Shown: positions 1 to 7,619, numbered from the stretch's first letter. The stretch: DNA of 29,038 bases from CAYJPV01 sp964396055 (GCA_964396055.1 CAYNDV010000051.1:1-29038), one strand, 5' to 3'. Program-made: numbers and translations. Notes: generated by a model not told the origin, from the sequence alone.

Positions 1-70
1 GGCTAGAGGCTAGAGGCTAGAGGCTGGAGGCTAGAGGCTGGAGGCTAGAGGCTGGAGGCCGGAGGGGCTG
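1..70. repeat. Period-7 tandem repeat (GGCTAGA/GGCTGGA)
   Basis: About nine heptamer units alternate between GGCTAGA and GGCTGGA and then decay into a GGAGGGGCTG pattern. The array lies just downstream of the diguanylate cyclase gene on the minus strand and runs off the left edge. The complementary heptamers (CTCTAGC/CTCCAGC) recur near 7620-7710, so this is a dispersed intergenic family and not a single expansion. Confidence 0.85.
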
Positions 71-79
71 GAGGGGCTG

Positions 80-1012
80 TTACGGTGCCGGGGCCAGCAC
101 GACGCAGTTGCGGCCGGCCGCCTTGGCCTGGTACATCAGCCGGTCGGCGTACGCGACCAGTTCGTCGGCGGTGGATCGGCCCTCGGTGACGAGACCGCCG
201 ATCGACACGGTGACGCGCAGGTCGCCGCCGGGCAGCGGAAGCGCCGACTGGGCCACCAGCGCCCGCAATCGCTCGGCGATGGCCTCGAGCATCTTCACCG
301 ACACGTTCGGGGCGATCATCAGGAACTCCTCGCCGCCCCAGCGGCCGACTACGTCGAAAATGCGCGAGTTGTCGTTCACGGTCTTGGCCACGGTGCGGAG
401 CAGTTCGTCGCCCACCGCGTGCCCGTGCTGATCGTTCACCTTCTTGAAGTGATCGATGTCCACGAAGAGGAGCCCGAGCCGGTTGTTGTAGCGACCGGCC
501 TCCTCGACCTTGGCCCGCAGGGTCATCTCGATGTACCGGCGGTTGCCGACGCCGGTGAGCGTGTCCACGAGCGCCATGCGGCCGAGTTCCTCGATCTTCT
601 TGCGGACGGCCTGGGTCTCGGTACTGTCGGAGAACACCTCGACGGCGCCCAGGATCTGTCCGTCGGCGTCGCGCACCGGCACGGTCCGGACCTTGACGGC
701 GCGCCGGTACCCGTCTTTGTGAAAGAGGAAGACCTCGGCCTCGCGGGTGCGGCCATCGACAATCGTGCGGGCGAGCGGGCAGGCGGTGTGGCAAAGCTCG
801 GCGCCGGTGTCGTTGACGTGGCGCAGCAGGTTGTCGAAACAGTGCCGACCCTGGACTTCCGACGCGGCATAGCCCGAGATGTGCTCGGCGGCGCGGTTCC
901 AGTAGAGGATGCGCCGGGCCGGATCGACGAAGTAGACGCCGTCGTCGAGATTGGCGACGGCCGAAGCGCAGAAGGGCAGGGTGTCGTGAGCCAGCGGCAG
1001 CGCGTCTGACAT
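80..1012 (-). CDS. PAS domain-containing diguanylate cyclase (GGDEF)
   Basis: A 310-residue protein predicted to make cyclic di-GMP from two GTP. An N-terminal PAS domain (about residues 10-135) carries a cysteine/histidine-rich stretch (GRHCFDNLLRHV, then CHTACPL), which could bind a metal, haem or redox signal; that role is inference. The GGDEF domain covers about 145-308. The active-site motif is GGEEF at 226-230, and an RxxD inhibitory I-site (RIFD, 217-220) sits exactly five residues upstream, so catalysis and product feedback both look intact. No EAL domain or membrane helix is seen. The ATG at 1012 is preferred to the more upstream ATG at 1138 because the PAS homology begins soon after it and the extension is low-complexity. 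The gene is divergent from the BlaI-type regulator. Confidence 0.9.
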   Translation of the reverse strand: MSDALPLAHDTLPFCASAVANLDDGVYFVDPARRILYWNRAAEHISGYAASEVQGRHCFDNLLRHVNDTGAELCHTACPLARTIVDGRTREAEVFLFHKDGYRRAVKVRTVPVRDADGQILGAVEVFSDSTETQAVRKKIEELGRMALVDTLTGVGNRRYIEMTLRAKVEEAGRYNNRLGLLFVDIDHFKKVNDQHGHAVGDELLRTVAKTVNDNSRIFDVVGRWGGEEFLMIAPNVSVKMLEAIAERLRALVAQSALPLPGGDLRVTVSIGGLVTEGRSTADELVAYADRLMYQAKAAGRNCVVLAPAP

Positions 1013-1226
1013 AGGTGTCGGGCCGGACGGTGCCCGGCCGCTAACGGTTTTGCAAGCGACAGGCCATCGGCTGGGCTGGGCGCCGGGGCGAGCCGGAACA
1101 GGAAACCGACGGTTTTGCGCCATGCCCCGCGCCTGCATGCGCCGCCGTGCCTGCGGCAGGAAGCCGGGCGACTGACACCGGGGCGTGCGCAGTGTCGGTG
1201 GACCGGACAGCCGGACCGGCTCCTGA

Positions 1227-1256
1227 CCGGAAAAAGGGGCCTGGCCCCTTTTCCGG
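1227..1256. repeat. GGGGCC palindrome, copy 1
   Basis: Arms AAAAGGGGCC (1232-1241) and GGCCCCTTTT (1243-1252) flank a single T. They are extended by CCGG on both outer sides with one bulged A. Near-identical cores occur at 6021-6041 and, as a head-to-head pair, at 22454-22509. This looks like a REP-type dispersed element. It lies between divergent promoters, so it is unlikely to be a terminator for either flanking gene. Confidence 0.8.
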
Positions 1257-1309
1257 CTCGGGTGTCGAAACGCCGGGCCGGCGCGGGCCCCGGGGCGGGG
1301 GCCTGGCTC

Positions 1310-1345
1310 TTGACAAACGTAATACTAACTACTAAGTTATTAGTA
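1310..1345 (+). promoter_or_regulatory. Promoter and palindromic operator of the BlaI/M56 pair
   Basis: A perfect -35 TTGACA (1310-1315) is followed after 17 bp by a weak -10 TAAGTT (1333-1338). The -10 lies inside a perfect dyad, TACTAA (1330-1335), four bases, TTAGTA (1340-1345). BlaI/MecI repressors bind short AT-rich dyads over their own promoters, so autorepression is the natural reading. The dyad is the only AT-rich island in a very GC-rich neighbourhood. The expected transcription start near 1345 is only about four bases before the ATG. Confidence 0.72.
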
Positions 1346-1348
1346 ATC

Positions 1349-1720
1349 ATGAAACCCCGAAGCGCCACGCTCACGCCCCAGGAACTCGAAATCATGAAGG
1401 TCGTCTGGCAGGCCGGTGAGGCCACCGTGCGCGACGTGTACGAGCAGCTGCGGACGCGCCGCAAGGTGGCCTACACGACCGTGATGACCATGATGAACGT
1501 GCTCGAGACCAAGGGCCACCTGCGCAAGCGCCAGGACGAGCGCGCCTACGTGTACCGCCCGGCCCGTCCCGAGGCCGCCGTCGTGCGCTCGATGATCCGC
1601 GAGTTTGTCGATCGGGTTTTCGACGGCGCCGCCCGCCCGCTGGTGGTGCACCTGGTGAAAGACCGGCGTCTAACCCGAGAGGAACTCGATTCGGTGGCCC
1701 GGCTCATCGACGAGGCGTAA
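1349..1720 (+). CDS. BlaI/MecI/CopY-family transcriptional repressor
   Basis: A 123-residue winged-helix repressor. The opening segment (LTPQELEIMKVVWQ) and the recognition region (YTTVMTMMNVLETKGHL, then RAYVYRP) are the classic BlaI/MecI pattern. The C-terminal helices normally mediate dimerisation. Family members repress a divergent or downstream target until a cognate M56 membrane protease triggers their cleavage. That partner is the next gene, one base away. The ATG at 1349 is chosen because the N-terminus then matches the family and the promoter lies immediately upstream. No Shine-Dalgarno precedes it, so the message may be leaderless. Confidence 0.92.
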   Translation: MKPRSATLTPQELEIMKVVWQAGEATVRDVYEQLRTRRKVAYTTVMTMMNVLETKGHLRKRQDERAYVYRPARPEAAVVRSMIREFVDRVFDGAARPLVVHLVKDRRLTREELDSVARLIDEA

Positions 1721-1721
1721 C

Positions 1722-3491
1722 ATGACCGACCTCGCGTTCGGCAACCTCCTGGGATGGGGCGTCCAGGTGACCGCGGTCGCCGCCCTCGGCCTGCTGCTGC
1801 CCGCCGCCGTCCGCCTGTCGTCGCCGGGGGCCCGCCTGGCGTTCCTGCGCGCCCTCCTGGCGCTCTGCCTGCTGCTGCCCGTGCTCCAGCCGTGGCATCC
1901 GGCGCCGGCGCCGAGCCAGCCGGGCGAGGCGGAGGTGGTGCTGGGGGTCCGGCTGGCGCCGCCCGGCACGCTGCCGGACACGGCCCTGGCCGCCGGCCCC
2001 TGGTCGCCGGCAGCGGTGCTGGTGGCCATCTACCTGGCGGGCGTGGCCGTGCGCCTGGCGTGGACCGCGCTGGGGCTCTGGTCGCTTCGGCGGCTGCGGG
2101 CCGCGTCGGTGCCGCTCGCGCCGAGGCCGGCCGCCGTCGATGACGCCGTCCTCCTGACGGGCGCCGATGCGGACTTCCGGGTATCGGGCCGCGTGGTGCA
2201 GCCCGCCACGTTTGGATGGCGGCGGCCGGTGGTCGTGGTGCCCCCGACCTTTGCGGACTTCGCGCCGGCGCAGCAGCGGGCGGTGGCGGCCCACGAGCTG
2301 CTGCACGTGCGCCGGGGAGACTGGCTGCGGGCGCTCGCTGACGGCCTCGTCCTCACGGTGTGCTGGTTCCATCCGCTGCTGTGGTGGCTCGTCGACCAGA
2401 TCCACCTGAGTGTCGAACAGGTGGTGGATCGAGAGGTGGTCGGCCTGGTGGGCGAGCGCCGGCCGTACCTGGAGGCGTTGCTCACGCTCGCGTCGGCGGG
2501 ACCGGCCCCGCGGCTGCAGCCGGCCTCGATGTTCCTGAAACACGGCCACCTGACCCGCCGGGTGGCATTGCTCGTCAAGGAGGCGTCCATGTCCCGCGTA
2601 CGTCTGGTGGTCTCGTTCCTGGTCGTCTGCGCCGTCGTGCTCACCGGTGCGTGGGCGGCCGTGCAGGCGTTCCCGCTGCAGGCACCCGCGCTCGAAGTGC
2701 AGGCCCCGCCGCCTCCACCCCCGCCTCCACCGCCGCCGCCTCCGCCGCCCGAGAAGTGGGCGGCCGTCCCGGCCGGTGCGTTGCGCGTCGGCGACGGGAT
2801 CCAGCCGCCCAGGAAGATCACGCATGTGAACCCGGAGTATCCAGCCGAGGCGGCCAAGGCGGGTCTCGAGGGCGTGGTGGTGCTCGAAGCCATCATCGAC
2901 GAAGCCGGCAAGGTGAAGGACACGCGGGTGGTCAAGTCGGCGGCGCCCGCCCTGATGGACGCGGCCGTGGCGGCCGTGAAGCGGTGGGAGTTCACGCCCA
3001 CCCTGCTGAACGGCAAGGCCGTGCCTGTGGTGATGGCCGTGACGGTGGCCTTCAAGGCCAAGGGTGCCACCGCCGAGGCGAAGGCGGGCGCCACCGTGCC
3101 GCCGCCGCCCCCGCCTCCTCCTCCGGCGCCGAAGGGCGACAAGGTGCTGCCGCCACCCCCGCCACCTCCTCCGCCCCCGCCGGACGAGGCCGCTTCGTAC
3201 GGGGCAGCCGTCCGGGTGGGGAAGGGCATCCAGCCGCCTGCGAAGATCAAGGACGTCCAGGCCGTCTACCCGCAGGCCGCCCAGGAGGCCCGCATCCAGG
3301 GGGTCGTCATCCTCGACGTCTTGATCGGTTCGGACGGCAAGGTACAGTCGACCAAGGTCGTCCGCTCGGTCCCCGAGCTCGACCAGGCCGCGCGCGACGC
3401 CGTGTCGCAGTGGGAGTTCACGCCGACGATGAAGAACGGCAAGGCGGTGCCGGTGATCATGACGGTGACGGTGAATTTCACGCTGAAATAG
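1722..3491 (+). CDS. BlaR1-type M56 membrane metallopeptidase with two TonB C-terminal domains
   Basis: A 589-residue predicted antirepressor/sensor. Hydrophobic helices lie near residues 10-30, 42-56, 95-120 and 290-312. The zinc protease motif is HELLH (191-195), with a likely third ligand at E238 (VVDREVVG), so the M56 domain looks active. After the last helix the extracytoplasmic part has a poly-proline linker, a TonB C-terminal domain (about 360-445), a second proline-rich linker, and a second TonB C-terminal domain (about 500-589). Both copies share GIQPP, a YP..A motif, GKV, WEFTPT and NGKAVPV. It forms an operon with the BlaI-type gene one base upstream. A beta-lactam penicillin-binding sensor domain, as in true BlaR1, is absent, so the signal is probably different. 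The stop codon merges into a heptamer repeat. Confidence 0.88.
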   Translation: MTDLAFGNLLGWGVQVTAVAALGLLLPAAVRLSSPGARLAFLRALLALCLLLPVLQPWHPAPAPSQPGEAEVVLGVRLAPPGTLPDTALAAGPWSPAAVLVAIYLAGVAVRLAWTALGLWSLRRLRAASVPLAPRPAAVDDAVLLTGADADFRVSGRVVQPATFGWRRPVVVVPPTFADFAPAQQRAVAAHELLHVRRGDWLRALADGLVLTVCWFHPLLWWLVDQIHLSVEQVVDREVVGLVGERRPYLEALLTLASAGPAPRLQPASMFLKHGHLTRRVALLVKEASMSRVRLVVSFLVVCAVVLTGAWAAVQAFPLQAPALEVQAPPPPPPPPPPPPPPPEKWAAVPAGALRVGDGIQPPRKITHVNPEYPAEAAKAGLEGVVVLEAIIDEAGKVKDTRVVKSAAPALMDAAVAAVKRWEFTPTLLNGKAVPVVMAVTVAFKAKGATAEAKAGATVPPPPPPPPPAPKGDKVLPPPPPPPPPPPDEAASYGAAVRVGKGIQPPAKIKDVQAVYPQAAQEARIQGVVILDVLIGSDGKVQSTKVVRSVPELDQAARDAVSQWEFTPTMKNGKAVPVIMTVTVNFTLK

Positions 3492-3526
3492 ACAGAAGAC
3501 AGGAGACAGAAGACAGAAGACAGAAG
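3491..3526. repeat. Period-7 tandem repeat (AGACAGA)
   Basis: About five AGACAGA-like heptamers begin at the TAG stop of the M56 gene. The same unit recurs at 7481-7527, also directly after a gene. Confidence 0.85.
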
Positions 3527-3588
3527 GGCGCGGCGGGGCTGGCATCAGCCTGCCGCGCCCGTCGTGCGTCTGGCGCCCAACGGTGCCG

Positions 3589-3608
3589 CGTCCGGCTGAA
3601 GCCGGACG
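3589..3608. repeat. CTGAAG-centred palindrome, copy 1
   Basis: Perfect 9-bp arms, CGTCCGGCT and AGCCGGACG, flank a GA centre and are followed by CCACGCA. A second perfect copy lies at 9698-9717 and an interrupted one at 28445-28488. Here it is in the spacer between the M56 gene and the proline dehydrogenase. Confidence 0.85.
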
Positions 3609-3679
3609 CCACGCAGGGGCAGATCCGAACAGCCGAACGGCCAATCTGGTGTACCCTGATCCCCCGACCGGAGGATCCC

Positions 3680-4609
3680 ATGGGTGTGATGCGGAGTGTG
3701 CTGCTGGCGATTTCGGAGAACCGCTGGATGCGCGAGAAGGGCCCGCGCCTGTGGTTCGTCCGCCGCGCCGTGCGGGCCTTCATGCCCGGCGAAGAGTTCT
3801 CGGACATGCTGGCGGCGGCGGAGCAACTCCGGCCGGCGGGCATCGACACCGTGTTCACCCGCCTGGGCGAGAACGTGGCCGATCCGGCGGAGGCGGCGTT
3901 CGTCACGCGCCACTACTGCGAGGCGATCGACCAGATTGCGGCGACGGGGATCCGGTGCGAGCCGTCGATCAAGCTCACGCAACTCGGCCTCGACCTCGAC
4001 CGGGAGCAGGCGTACCGCAACCTGCGCGAACTGGCCGTCCGCACCGACGCCACCGGCAACTACCTGTGGGTGGACATGGAGCAGTCGGGCTACGTCGACG
4101 TGACGCTCGATCTGGTCCGGCGCGTGAAGGCGGAGTTCCCGCGTGTCGGCGTCTGCCTGCAGGCCTACCTGTATCGCACGAAGGACGACCTGGCGGGTCT
4201 CATCGAGCAGGGCATCGGCGTGCGGCTGGTCAAGGGCGCGTACAAGGAACCCTCGTCGCTGGCCTGGCCGAAGAAGGCCGACGTGGACGAGCAGTACTTC
4301 GCGCGCGCGGTGACGATGCTCGAGGGGGTGTCGCGCGCCAACGGGTTCCGCGCGGTGTTCGGCACGCACGACCTGGTCCTCATTGACCGGATTGCGGCGC
4401 ATGCCGAGCGGGCCGGGCTGCGGCCGGGCGACTACGAGATCCACATGCTCTACGGGATCCAGCGGGCGGCCCAGTCGCGCCTGGTGCAGGCCGGGGCCGA
4501 CGTTCGGGTGCTGGTGGCCTACGGGGCGTTCTGGTTTCCGTGGTACGTGCGCCGCCTGGCCGAGCGGCCGGCGAACGTCTGGTTCGTCGTGCGCAGCCTG
4601 TTCTCCTGA
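3680..4609 (+). CDS. Proline dehydrogenase (monofunctional, FAD-dependent)
   Basis: A 309-residue PRODH barrel that oxidises L-proline to pyrroline-5-carboxylate and passes electrons through FAD to quinone. Family signatures seen are RLVKGAYKEP, a FGTHD segment, EIHMLYGI and the C-terminal WYVRRLAERPAN, whose paired arginines bind the proline carboxylate. The length fits the short monofunctional (Thermus-type) enzymes and not the PutA fusion. The ATG at 3680 follows a good GGAGG (3670-3674, five-base spacing). No P5C dehydrogenase is encoded in the window, so the second step must be encoded elsewhere. Confidence 0.93.
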   Translation: MGVMRSVLLAISENRWMREKGPRLWFVRRAVRAFMPGEEFSDMLAAAEQLRPAGIDTVFTRLGENVADPAEAAFVTRHYCEAIDQIAATGIRCEPSIKLTQLGLDLDREQAYRNLRELAVRTDATGNYLWVDMEQSGYVDVTLDLVRRVKAEFPRVGVCLQAYLYRTKDDLAGLIEQGIGVRLVKGAYKEPSSLAWPKKADVDEQYFARAVTMLEGVSRANGFRAVFGTHDLVLIDRIAAHAERAGLRPGDYEIHMLYGIQRAAQSRLVQAGADVRVLVAYGAFWFPWYVRRLAERPANVWFVVRSLFS

Positions 4610-4616
4610 TTTCCTG

Positions 4617-4644
4617 TTGTATACGCCCTGGCGCCGAATAATTC
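4617..4644 (+). promoter_or_regulatory. Possible sigma70-type promoter
   Basis: TTGTAT (4617-4622) and TAATTC (4639-4644) are separated by 16 bp in a locally AT-rich spacer ahead of the lipoprotein gene at 4691. Matches are partial. Confidence 0.35.
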
Positions 4645-4690
4645 TCAGAAAATTCGCGGGTTCGCAACCGGCCCGCAAGGAGCATGCTGT

Positions 4691-5857
4691 ATGAAGGTAC
4701 TGGGACGGGCCGCGGCGGTGGCCGCGCTGGCATTGGCCGCCGCGTGCGGCGGCGAGAAGTCCTCGTCGCAGGACGTGCCGCTCGCGCCGTCGCCGACGCC
4801 GCCGGGCACCGGCGGGGGCAGCGTGACGTTGACCGCGCCGGCGCCGGACGCACCGGCCGACGACGCGCAGCTCACCACGTTGCGCCCGACGCTGACGGTG
4901 CGGAACACCACCTCGAGCCAGCCCAGCGGCACGCGCGTGTACGAGTTCCAGATCTCGGATCGCAGCGACTTCACGGTGGCGGCCCAGTCGTTCGGCTTCT
5001 ACTACGCCGTCGTGCTCACCCGGACCGGCGTGCCCGAGGACGCCAGCGGCAAGACCAGTTTCACGCCCGATACCGACCTGCAGCCGGCCACGAAGCTGTA
5101 CTGGCGGGCCCGCGTGTCGCAGGGGACGGTGACCTCCGACTGGTCGCCGACGGTGTCGTTCAAGACCAAGATCGCGGGCTACAACCGTCCCGGCGAGCTG
5201 TACGACCCGCTGGTGGGCGGCGAGACGGTTGGCGAGCGTGTCGGCGCCACGTCGTTCGTGCCCAACAAGGGCCTCCGCCTCGACTCGCCCACGAGCTTCG
5301 TCAGGTATCGCCTGCCGCAGACGATCACGGCAGGGGAGTTCTCGATGGAGGTCGAAGGCCTCCAGCCGAACATCCCGGTGATCCCGGGCATGGTCAACAA
5401 GCCGAAGATCTTCGGCATGCAGGACGGGGACGGCGACTACACCACGAACAACTGGCGCATCGACGGCCAGTACCGCGGCCTCGAAGGCAACCCGCCGAAC
5501 TGCATCCAGTTCCGCGCGATGTTCGGCGGCGAGCAGTTCAAGATCGAGCCCGACACGGCCGTGCGGTACTCGATGGTGTTCCTGCTCGACCCGGCGCGGA
5601 CGTACTTCTGGCGCGGCAGCTGGAACAACGGCTTCCGGCTGGAGGTCCGTGACGGCATGGCGGGTCACAAGTTCTACGATCAGCAGATTCCCGTCGGCAA
5701 CGGCTACAATCCGCCGCGTCACGTCGCGTACCTCGGCGCGCCCCGTGGCAGCGGCGGCGAGATGTCGGTGATCGTGGGCGCCACCTATCGCAACGTGTGG
5801 CTGAGTTCCAAGCCGCGGCCGGCATCGCTCGGCAGCGCGCTCGACATCGACCAGTAG
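4691..5857 (+). CDS. Secreted lipoprotein of unknown function with an N-terminal Fn3-like domain
   Basis: A 388-residue protein with a lipoprotein signal peptide; the lipobox cysteine is C19 (LAAAC-GG). A Pro/Gly/Ser/Thr linker follows. Residues of about 48-170 look like a fibronectin-III or Ig-like sandwich (RPTLTVRNT, YEFQISDRSDF, YWRARV). The remaining ~210 residues are rich in aromatics and Gly/Asn (QYRGLEG, YFWRGSWNNGFRLEVRDG) and resemble a lectin/concanavalin-like beta-sandwich, but I cannot name the family. An AAGGAG (4676-4681) supports the ATG at 4691. The gene is monocistronic, with a strong hairpin terminator 15 bp after the stop. Carbohydrate binding at the cell surface is a guess. 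Confidence 0.8.
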   Translation: MKVLGRAAAVAALALAAACGGEKSSSQDVPLAPSPTPPGTGGGSVTLTAPAPDAPADDAQLTTLRPTLTVRNTTSSQPSGTRVYEFQISDRSDFTVAAQSFGFYYAVVLTRTGVPEDASGKTSFTPDTDLQPATKLYWRARVSQGTVTSDWSPTVSFKTKIAGYNRPGELYDPLVGGETVGERVGATSFVPNKGLRLDSPTSFVRYRLPQTITAGEFSMEVEGLQPNIPVIPGMVNKPKIFGMQDGDGDYTTNNWRIDGQYRGLEGNPPNCIQFRAMFGGEQFKIEPDTAVRYSMVFLLDPARTYFWRGSWNNGFRLEVRDGMAGHKFYDQQIPVGNGYNPPRHVAYLGAPRGSGGEMSVIVGATYRNVWLSSKPRPASLGSALDIDQ

Positions 5858-5872
5858 CCCCGCAGTCACTCC

Positions 5873-5908
5873 CGACGGCCCCGTGTTCCTGCGAACACGG
5901 GGCCGTCG
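5873..5908 (+). terminator. Intrinsic terminator-like hairpin after the lipoprotein gene
   Basis: A perfect 16-bp stem (5873-5888 with 5893-5908) closes a four-base loop, CTGC. It is very GC-rich and is followed by TCGTTTCC, so the T-tract is poor. Its position just after a stop codon supports a terminator role. Confidence 0.75.
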
Positions 5909-5959
5909 TCGTTTCCCGGCACAGTGTCCCGGAACCGGTGCACGATCCCCTTCTGTGGC

Positions 5960-5965
5960 TATAAT
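5960..5965 (+). promoter_or_regulatory. Consensus -10 box
   Basis: A perfect TATAAT is preceded by GGC in a GC-rich context. No good -35 is visible at the usual spacing. It lies about 100 bp before the deaminase ATG, so the leader would contain the palindrome at 6021-6041. Confidence 0.4.
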
Positions 5966-6019
5966 GCACCCGTGCCGAGACGCGATCCCGCCACCCGCCG
6001 CCTGCCGTCCGGGCTCGCG

Positions 6020-6045
6020 AAAAAGGGGCCTGGCCCCTTTTCCGG
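6020..6045. repeat. GGGGCC palindrome, copy 2
   Basis: The core arms AAAAGGGGCC (6021-6030) and GGCCCCTTTT (6032-6041) are identical to those at 1232-1252. The copy sits in the probable 5' leader of the deaminase gene, where a hairpin could affect expression. Confidence 0.8.
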
Positions 6046-6064
6046 CGGTGCCGGCGCGCCGCTG

Positions 6065-6517
6065 ATGGATCAGCTGGCGGCGCTGCTCGAGCGCACGCCC
6101 GAGCGGCCGTCGTGGGACGAGTACTTCATGGCGACGGCGCTGCTGATGGCGTCGCGCTCCGCCTGCGGGCGCCTGCACGTGGGGTGCGTGCTCGTCTCGG
6201 GCGGCGAACACGCCAACCGCATCGTGGCCGCGGGCTACAACGGGTTCCTGCCCGGCACGCCGCACCGCTCGCGGCTGCGCGACGGGCACGAACAGGCCAC
6301 CGTGCACGCCGAGCAGAACGCGATCGCCGATGCGGCGCGCCGGGGCGTGAGCGTGGCGGGCGCCACGGCCTACATCTCGCACTTTCCGTGCATCAACTGC
6401 GCGAAGGTGCTGGCGGCGGCCGGGATCCGCGTCATCAAGTACCACCACGACTACCACAACGACCTGCTCGTCACCGACCTGCTCAACGAAGCCGGGGTGG
6501 TCATCACCCGCCTGTAA
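6065..6517 (+). CDS. dCMP deaminase-family zinc enzyme
   Basis: A 150-residue cytidine/deoxycytidylate deaminase fold. The catalytic zinc motifs are H81-A-E83 (HAEQNAI) and PC109-IN-C112 (PCINCAK), with HVGCVLV and AGYNGFLPGTPH typical of ComEB/dCMP deaminases, which convert dCMP to dUMP for thymidylate supply. The open frame extends upstream to 5924, but that part is encoded by the dispersed palindrome and lacks homology, so the ATG at 6065 is preferred. No convincing Shine-Dalgarno is seen. A related deaminase with another substrate cannot be excluded. Confidence 0.88.
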   Translation: MDQLAALLERTPERPSWDEYFMATALLMASRSACGRLHVGCVLVSGGEHANRIVAAGYNGFLPGTPHRSRLRDGHEQATVHAEQNAIADAARRGVSVAGATAYISHFPCINCAKVLAAAGIRVIKYHHDYHNDLLVTDLLNEAGVVITRL

Positions 6518-6580
6518 TCCTGGCGGCCCAATGAGTCGGGGACAGTTGCATTCGTGGGTGCCGGCTCCATTCCGCCCCCG

Positions 6581-6586
6581 TATGCT
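6581..6586 (+). promoter_or_regulatory. Possible -10 box (TATGCT)
   Basis: TATGCT lies 10 bp before the ATG at 6597, so transcription would start almost at the start codon. No clear -35 is seen. Confidence 0.3.
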
Positions 6587-6596
6587 ACGCTTAGGT

Positions 6597-7472
6597 ATGC
6601 GAACAGTTGCCCTCTTCCTGAGTCTGGCGGTGTCCGTGTCGGCGTGCTCGAAGGAGCCGTCGGCTGATGCCGCCGCGCCAGCCGGCCAGGCCACATCTGC
6701 CGCGGCGGCGGCCCAGCCGGCCGCGTCGGGCCCGGCCCCGGCCGGCCCCCAGACCGTCACGGGTTCGGTCCTCGAGACGATGAACGCCGCCAACTACACG
6801 TACGTCCGCCTGAAGACCGGCAACGGCGACCTGTGGGCGGCGTCGGACCAGTTTGCCGTGAAGGTCGGCGATCGCGTGGTGGTGCCGCTCGAGACGCCCA
6901 TGGAGAACTTCCACAGCGCGTCGCTGAACCGCGACTTCCCGATCATCTATTTCGCGTCCCGCATCTGGCGCGAGGGTGAGACGCCGGCGGCTGTGCCGGC
7001 GACGGCGATGCCGGCGCTCGCGTCGTCGCATGGGCCAGTGTCCGCCGGCCCGGCCGCCACGCCCGCGGGAGATGCGGCGGCCGCCCAGGGCGGCGGCATG
7101 GGCGGCATGATGGCCGGCCACGGTACGCAACGGCCGGCCCCGCCAAAGGTCGAGAAACTCGAGCCGCCTGCCGGCGGCCTGAGCGTGGCCGACGTGTGGG
7201 CCAGGCGCGCGTCGCTGAACGGCAAGACCGTCACCGTGCGTGGGACGGTCGTGAAGTTCAACGGCGGCATCCTGGGCCGCAACTGGATCCACATCCAGGA
7301 CGGCTCAGGCACGGCCGACGACGGCACCCACGACCTGACGATTACCTCCGATGCCACCGTCAAGGTCGGCGACATTGTGACGGTGACGGGGGTGCTGGCC
7401 GTCGACAAGGACTTCACGGCCGGCTACGCGTATCCCGTCATGCTCGAGCAGGGGAAGATCGTGGGGAGGTGA
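6597..7472 (+). CDS. Lipoprotein with two OB-fold-like domains (NrfJ-like)
   Basis: A 291-residue lipoprotein with lipobox cysteine C17 (VSVSAC). After an Ala/Pro-rich linker, domain 1 (about 52-125: SVLETMNAANYTYVRLKTGNGDLWAA, then ENFHSASLNRDF) matches the small NrfJ-like OB-fold proteins sometimes found with multihaem cytochromes. A Gly/Met/His-rich linker (GGGMGGMMAGHG) leads to domain 2 (about 205-291: SLNGKTVTVRGTVVKFNGGILGRNWIHIQDGSG, then KVGDIVTVTGVLAVD). The role is unknown. A metal-binding or periplasmic redox/assembly function is suggested by family company only. An upstream in-frame ATG at 6582 is possible, but 6597 gives a cleaner signal peptide. Confidence 0.82.
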   Translation: MRTVALFLSLAVSVSACSKEPSADAAAPAGQATSAAAAAQPAASGPAPAGPQTVTGSVLETMNAANYTYVRLKTGNGDLWAASDQFAVKVGDRVVVPLETPMENFHSASLNRDFPIIYFASRIWREGETPAAVPATAMPALASSHGPVSAGPAATPAGDAAAAQGGGMGGMMAGHGTQRPAPPKVEKLEPPAGGLSVADVWARRASLNGKTVTVRGTVVKFNGGILGRNWIHIQDGSGTADDGTHDLTITSDATVKVGDIVTVTGVLAVDKDFTAGYAYPVMLEQGKIVGR

Positions 7473-7480
7473 CGGGGGAA

Positions 7481-7527
7481 GAAGACAGAAGACAGAAGAC
7501 AGAAGACAGAAGCAAGAAGCAAGAAGG
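7481..7527. repeat. Period-7 tandem repeat (GAAGACA)
   Basis: Four GAAGACA units decay into GAAGCAA variants just after the lipoprotein gene. It is the same family as 3491-3526. Confidence 0.85.
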
Positions 7528-7530
7528 GAT

Positions 7531-7562
7531 CACGCTGTCACGCTGTCACGCTGTCGCGCTGT
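7531..7562. repeat. 8-bp tandem repeat (CACGCTGT x4)
   Basis: Three exact CACGCTGT units are followed by one CGCGCTGT variant. This short array is unrelated to the neighbouring heptamers. Confidence 0.8.
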
Positions 7563-7577
7563 CGTGCCCTCAATGTG

Positions 7578-7611
7578 CGGGGGCGGCGAAGCATCCACTT
7601 CGCCGCCCCCG
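7578..7611 (+). terminator. Strong GC hairpin, candidate terminator
   Basis: A perfect 14-bp stem (7578-7591 with 7598-7611) surrounds a six-base loop and is followed by TGGTCTCTCTCT. It lies about 105 bp after the OB-fold lipoprotein gene and upstream of the nos promoter, so it would insulate the two transcription units. Confidence 0.55.
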
Positions 7612-7619
7612 TGGTCTCT

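Larger units (their letters stand above)
1013..1348. other. Divergent intergenic region, 336 bp
   Basis: This stretch separates the diguanylate cyclase (-) from the BlaI-type gene (+). It holds a GGGGCC-type palindrome at 1227-1256 and an AT-rich promoter/operator at 1310-1345. The remainder is GC-rich with only low-complexity open frames, and no further gene is supported. Confidence 0.7.

Noticed and set aside
1013..1348. Short overlapping open frames in the divergent spacer as small proteins
   Set aside because: They run through the dispersed palindrome, have no ribosome site and give only low-complexity Gly/Pro/Arg sequence.
3545..6793. A 1082-codon open frame on the - strand across four genes
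   Set aside because: It spans several real genes, a terminator and a palindrome on the other strand, and has Arg/His-rich shadow composition.
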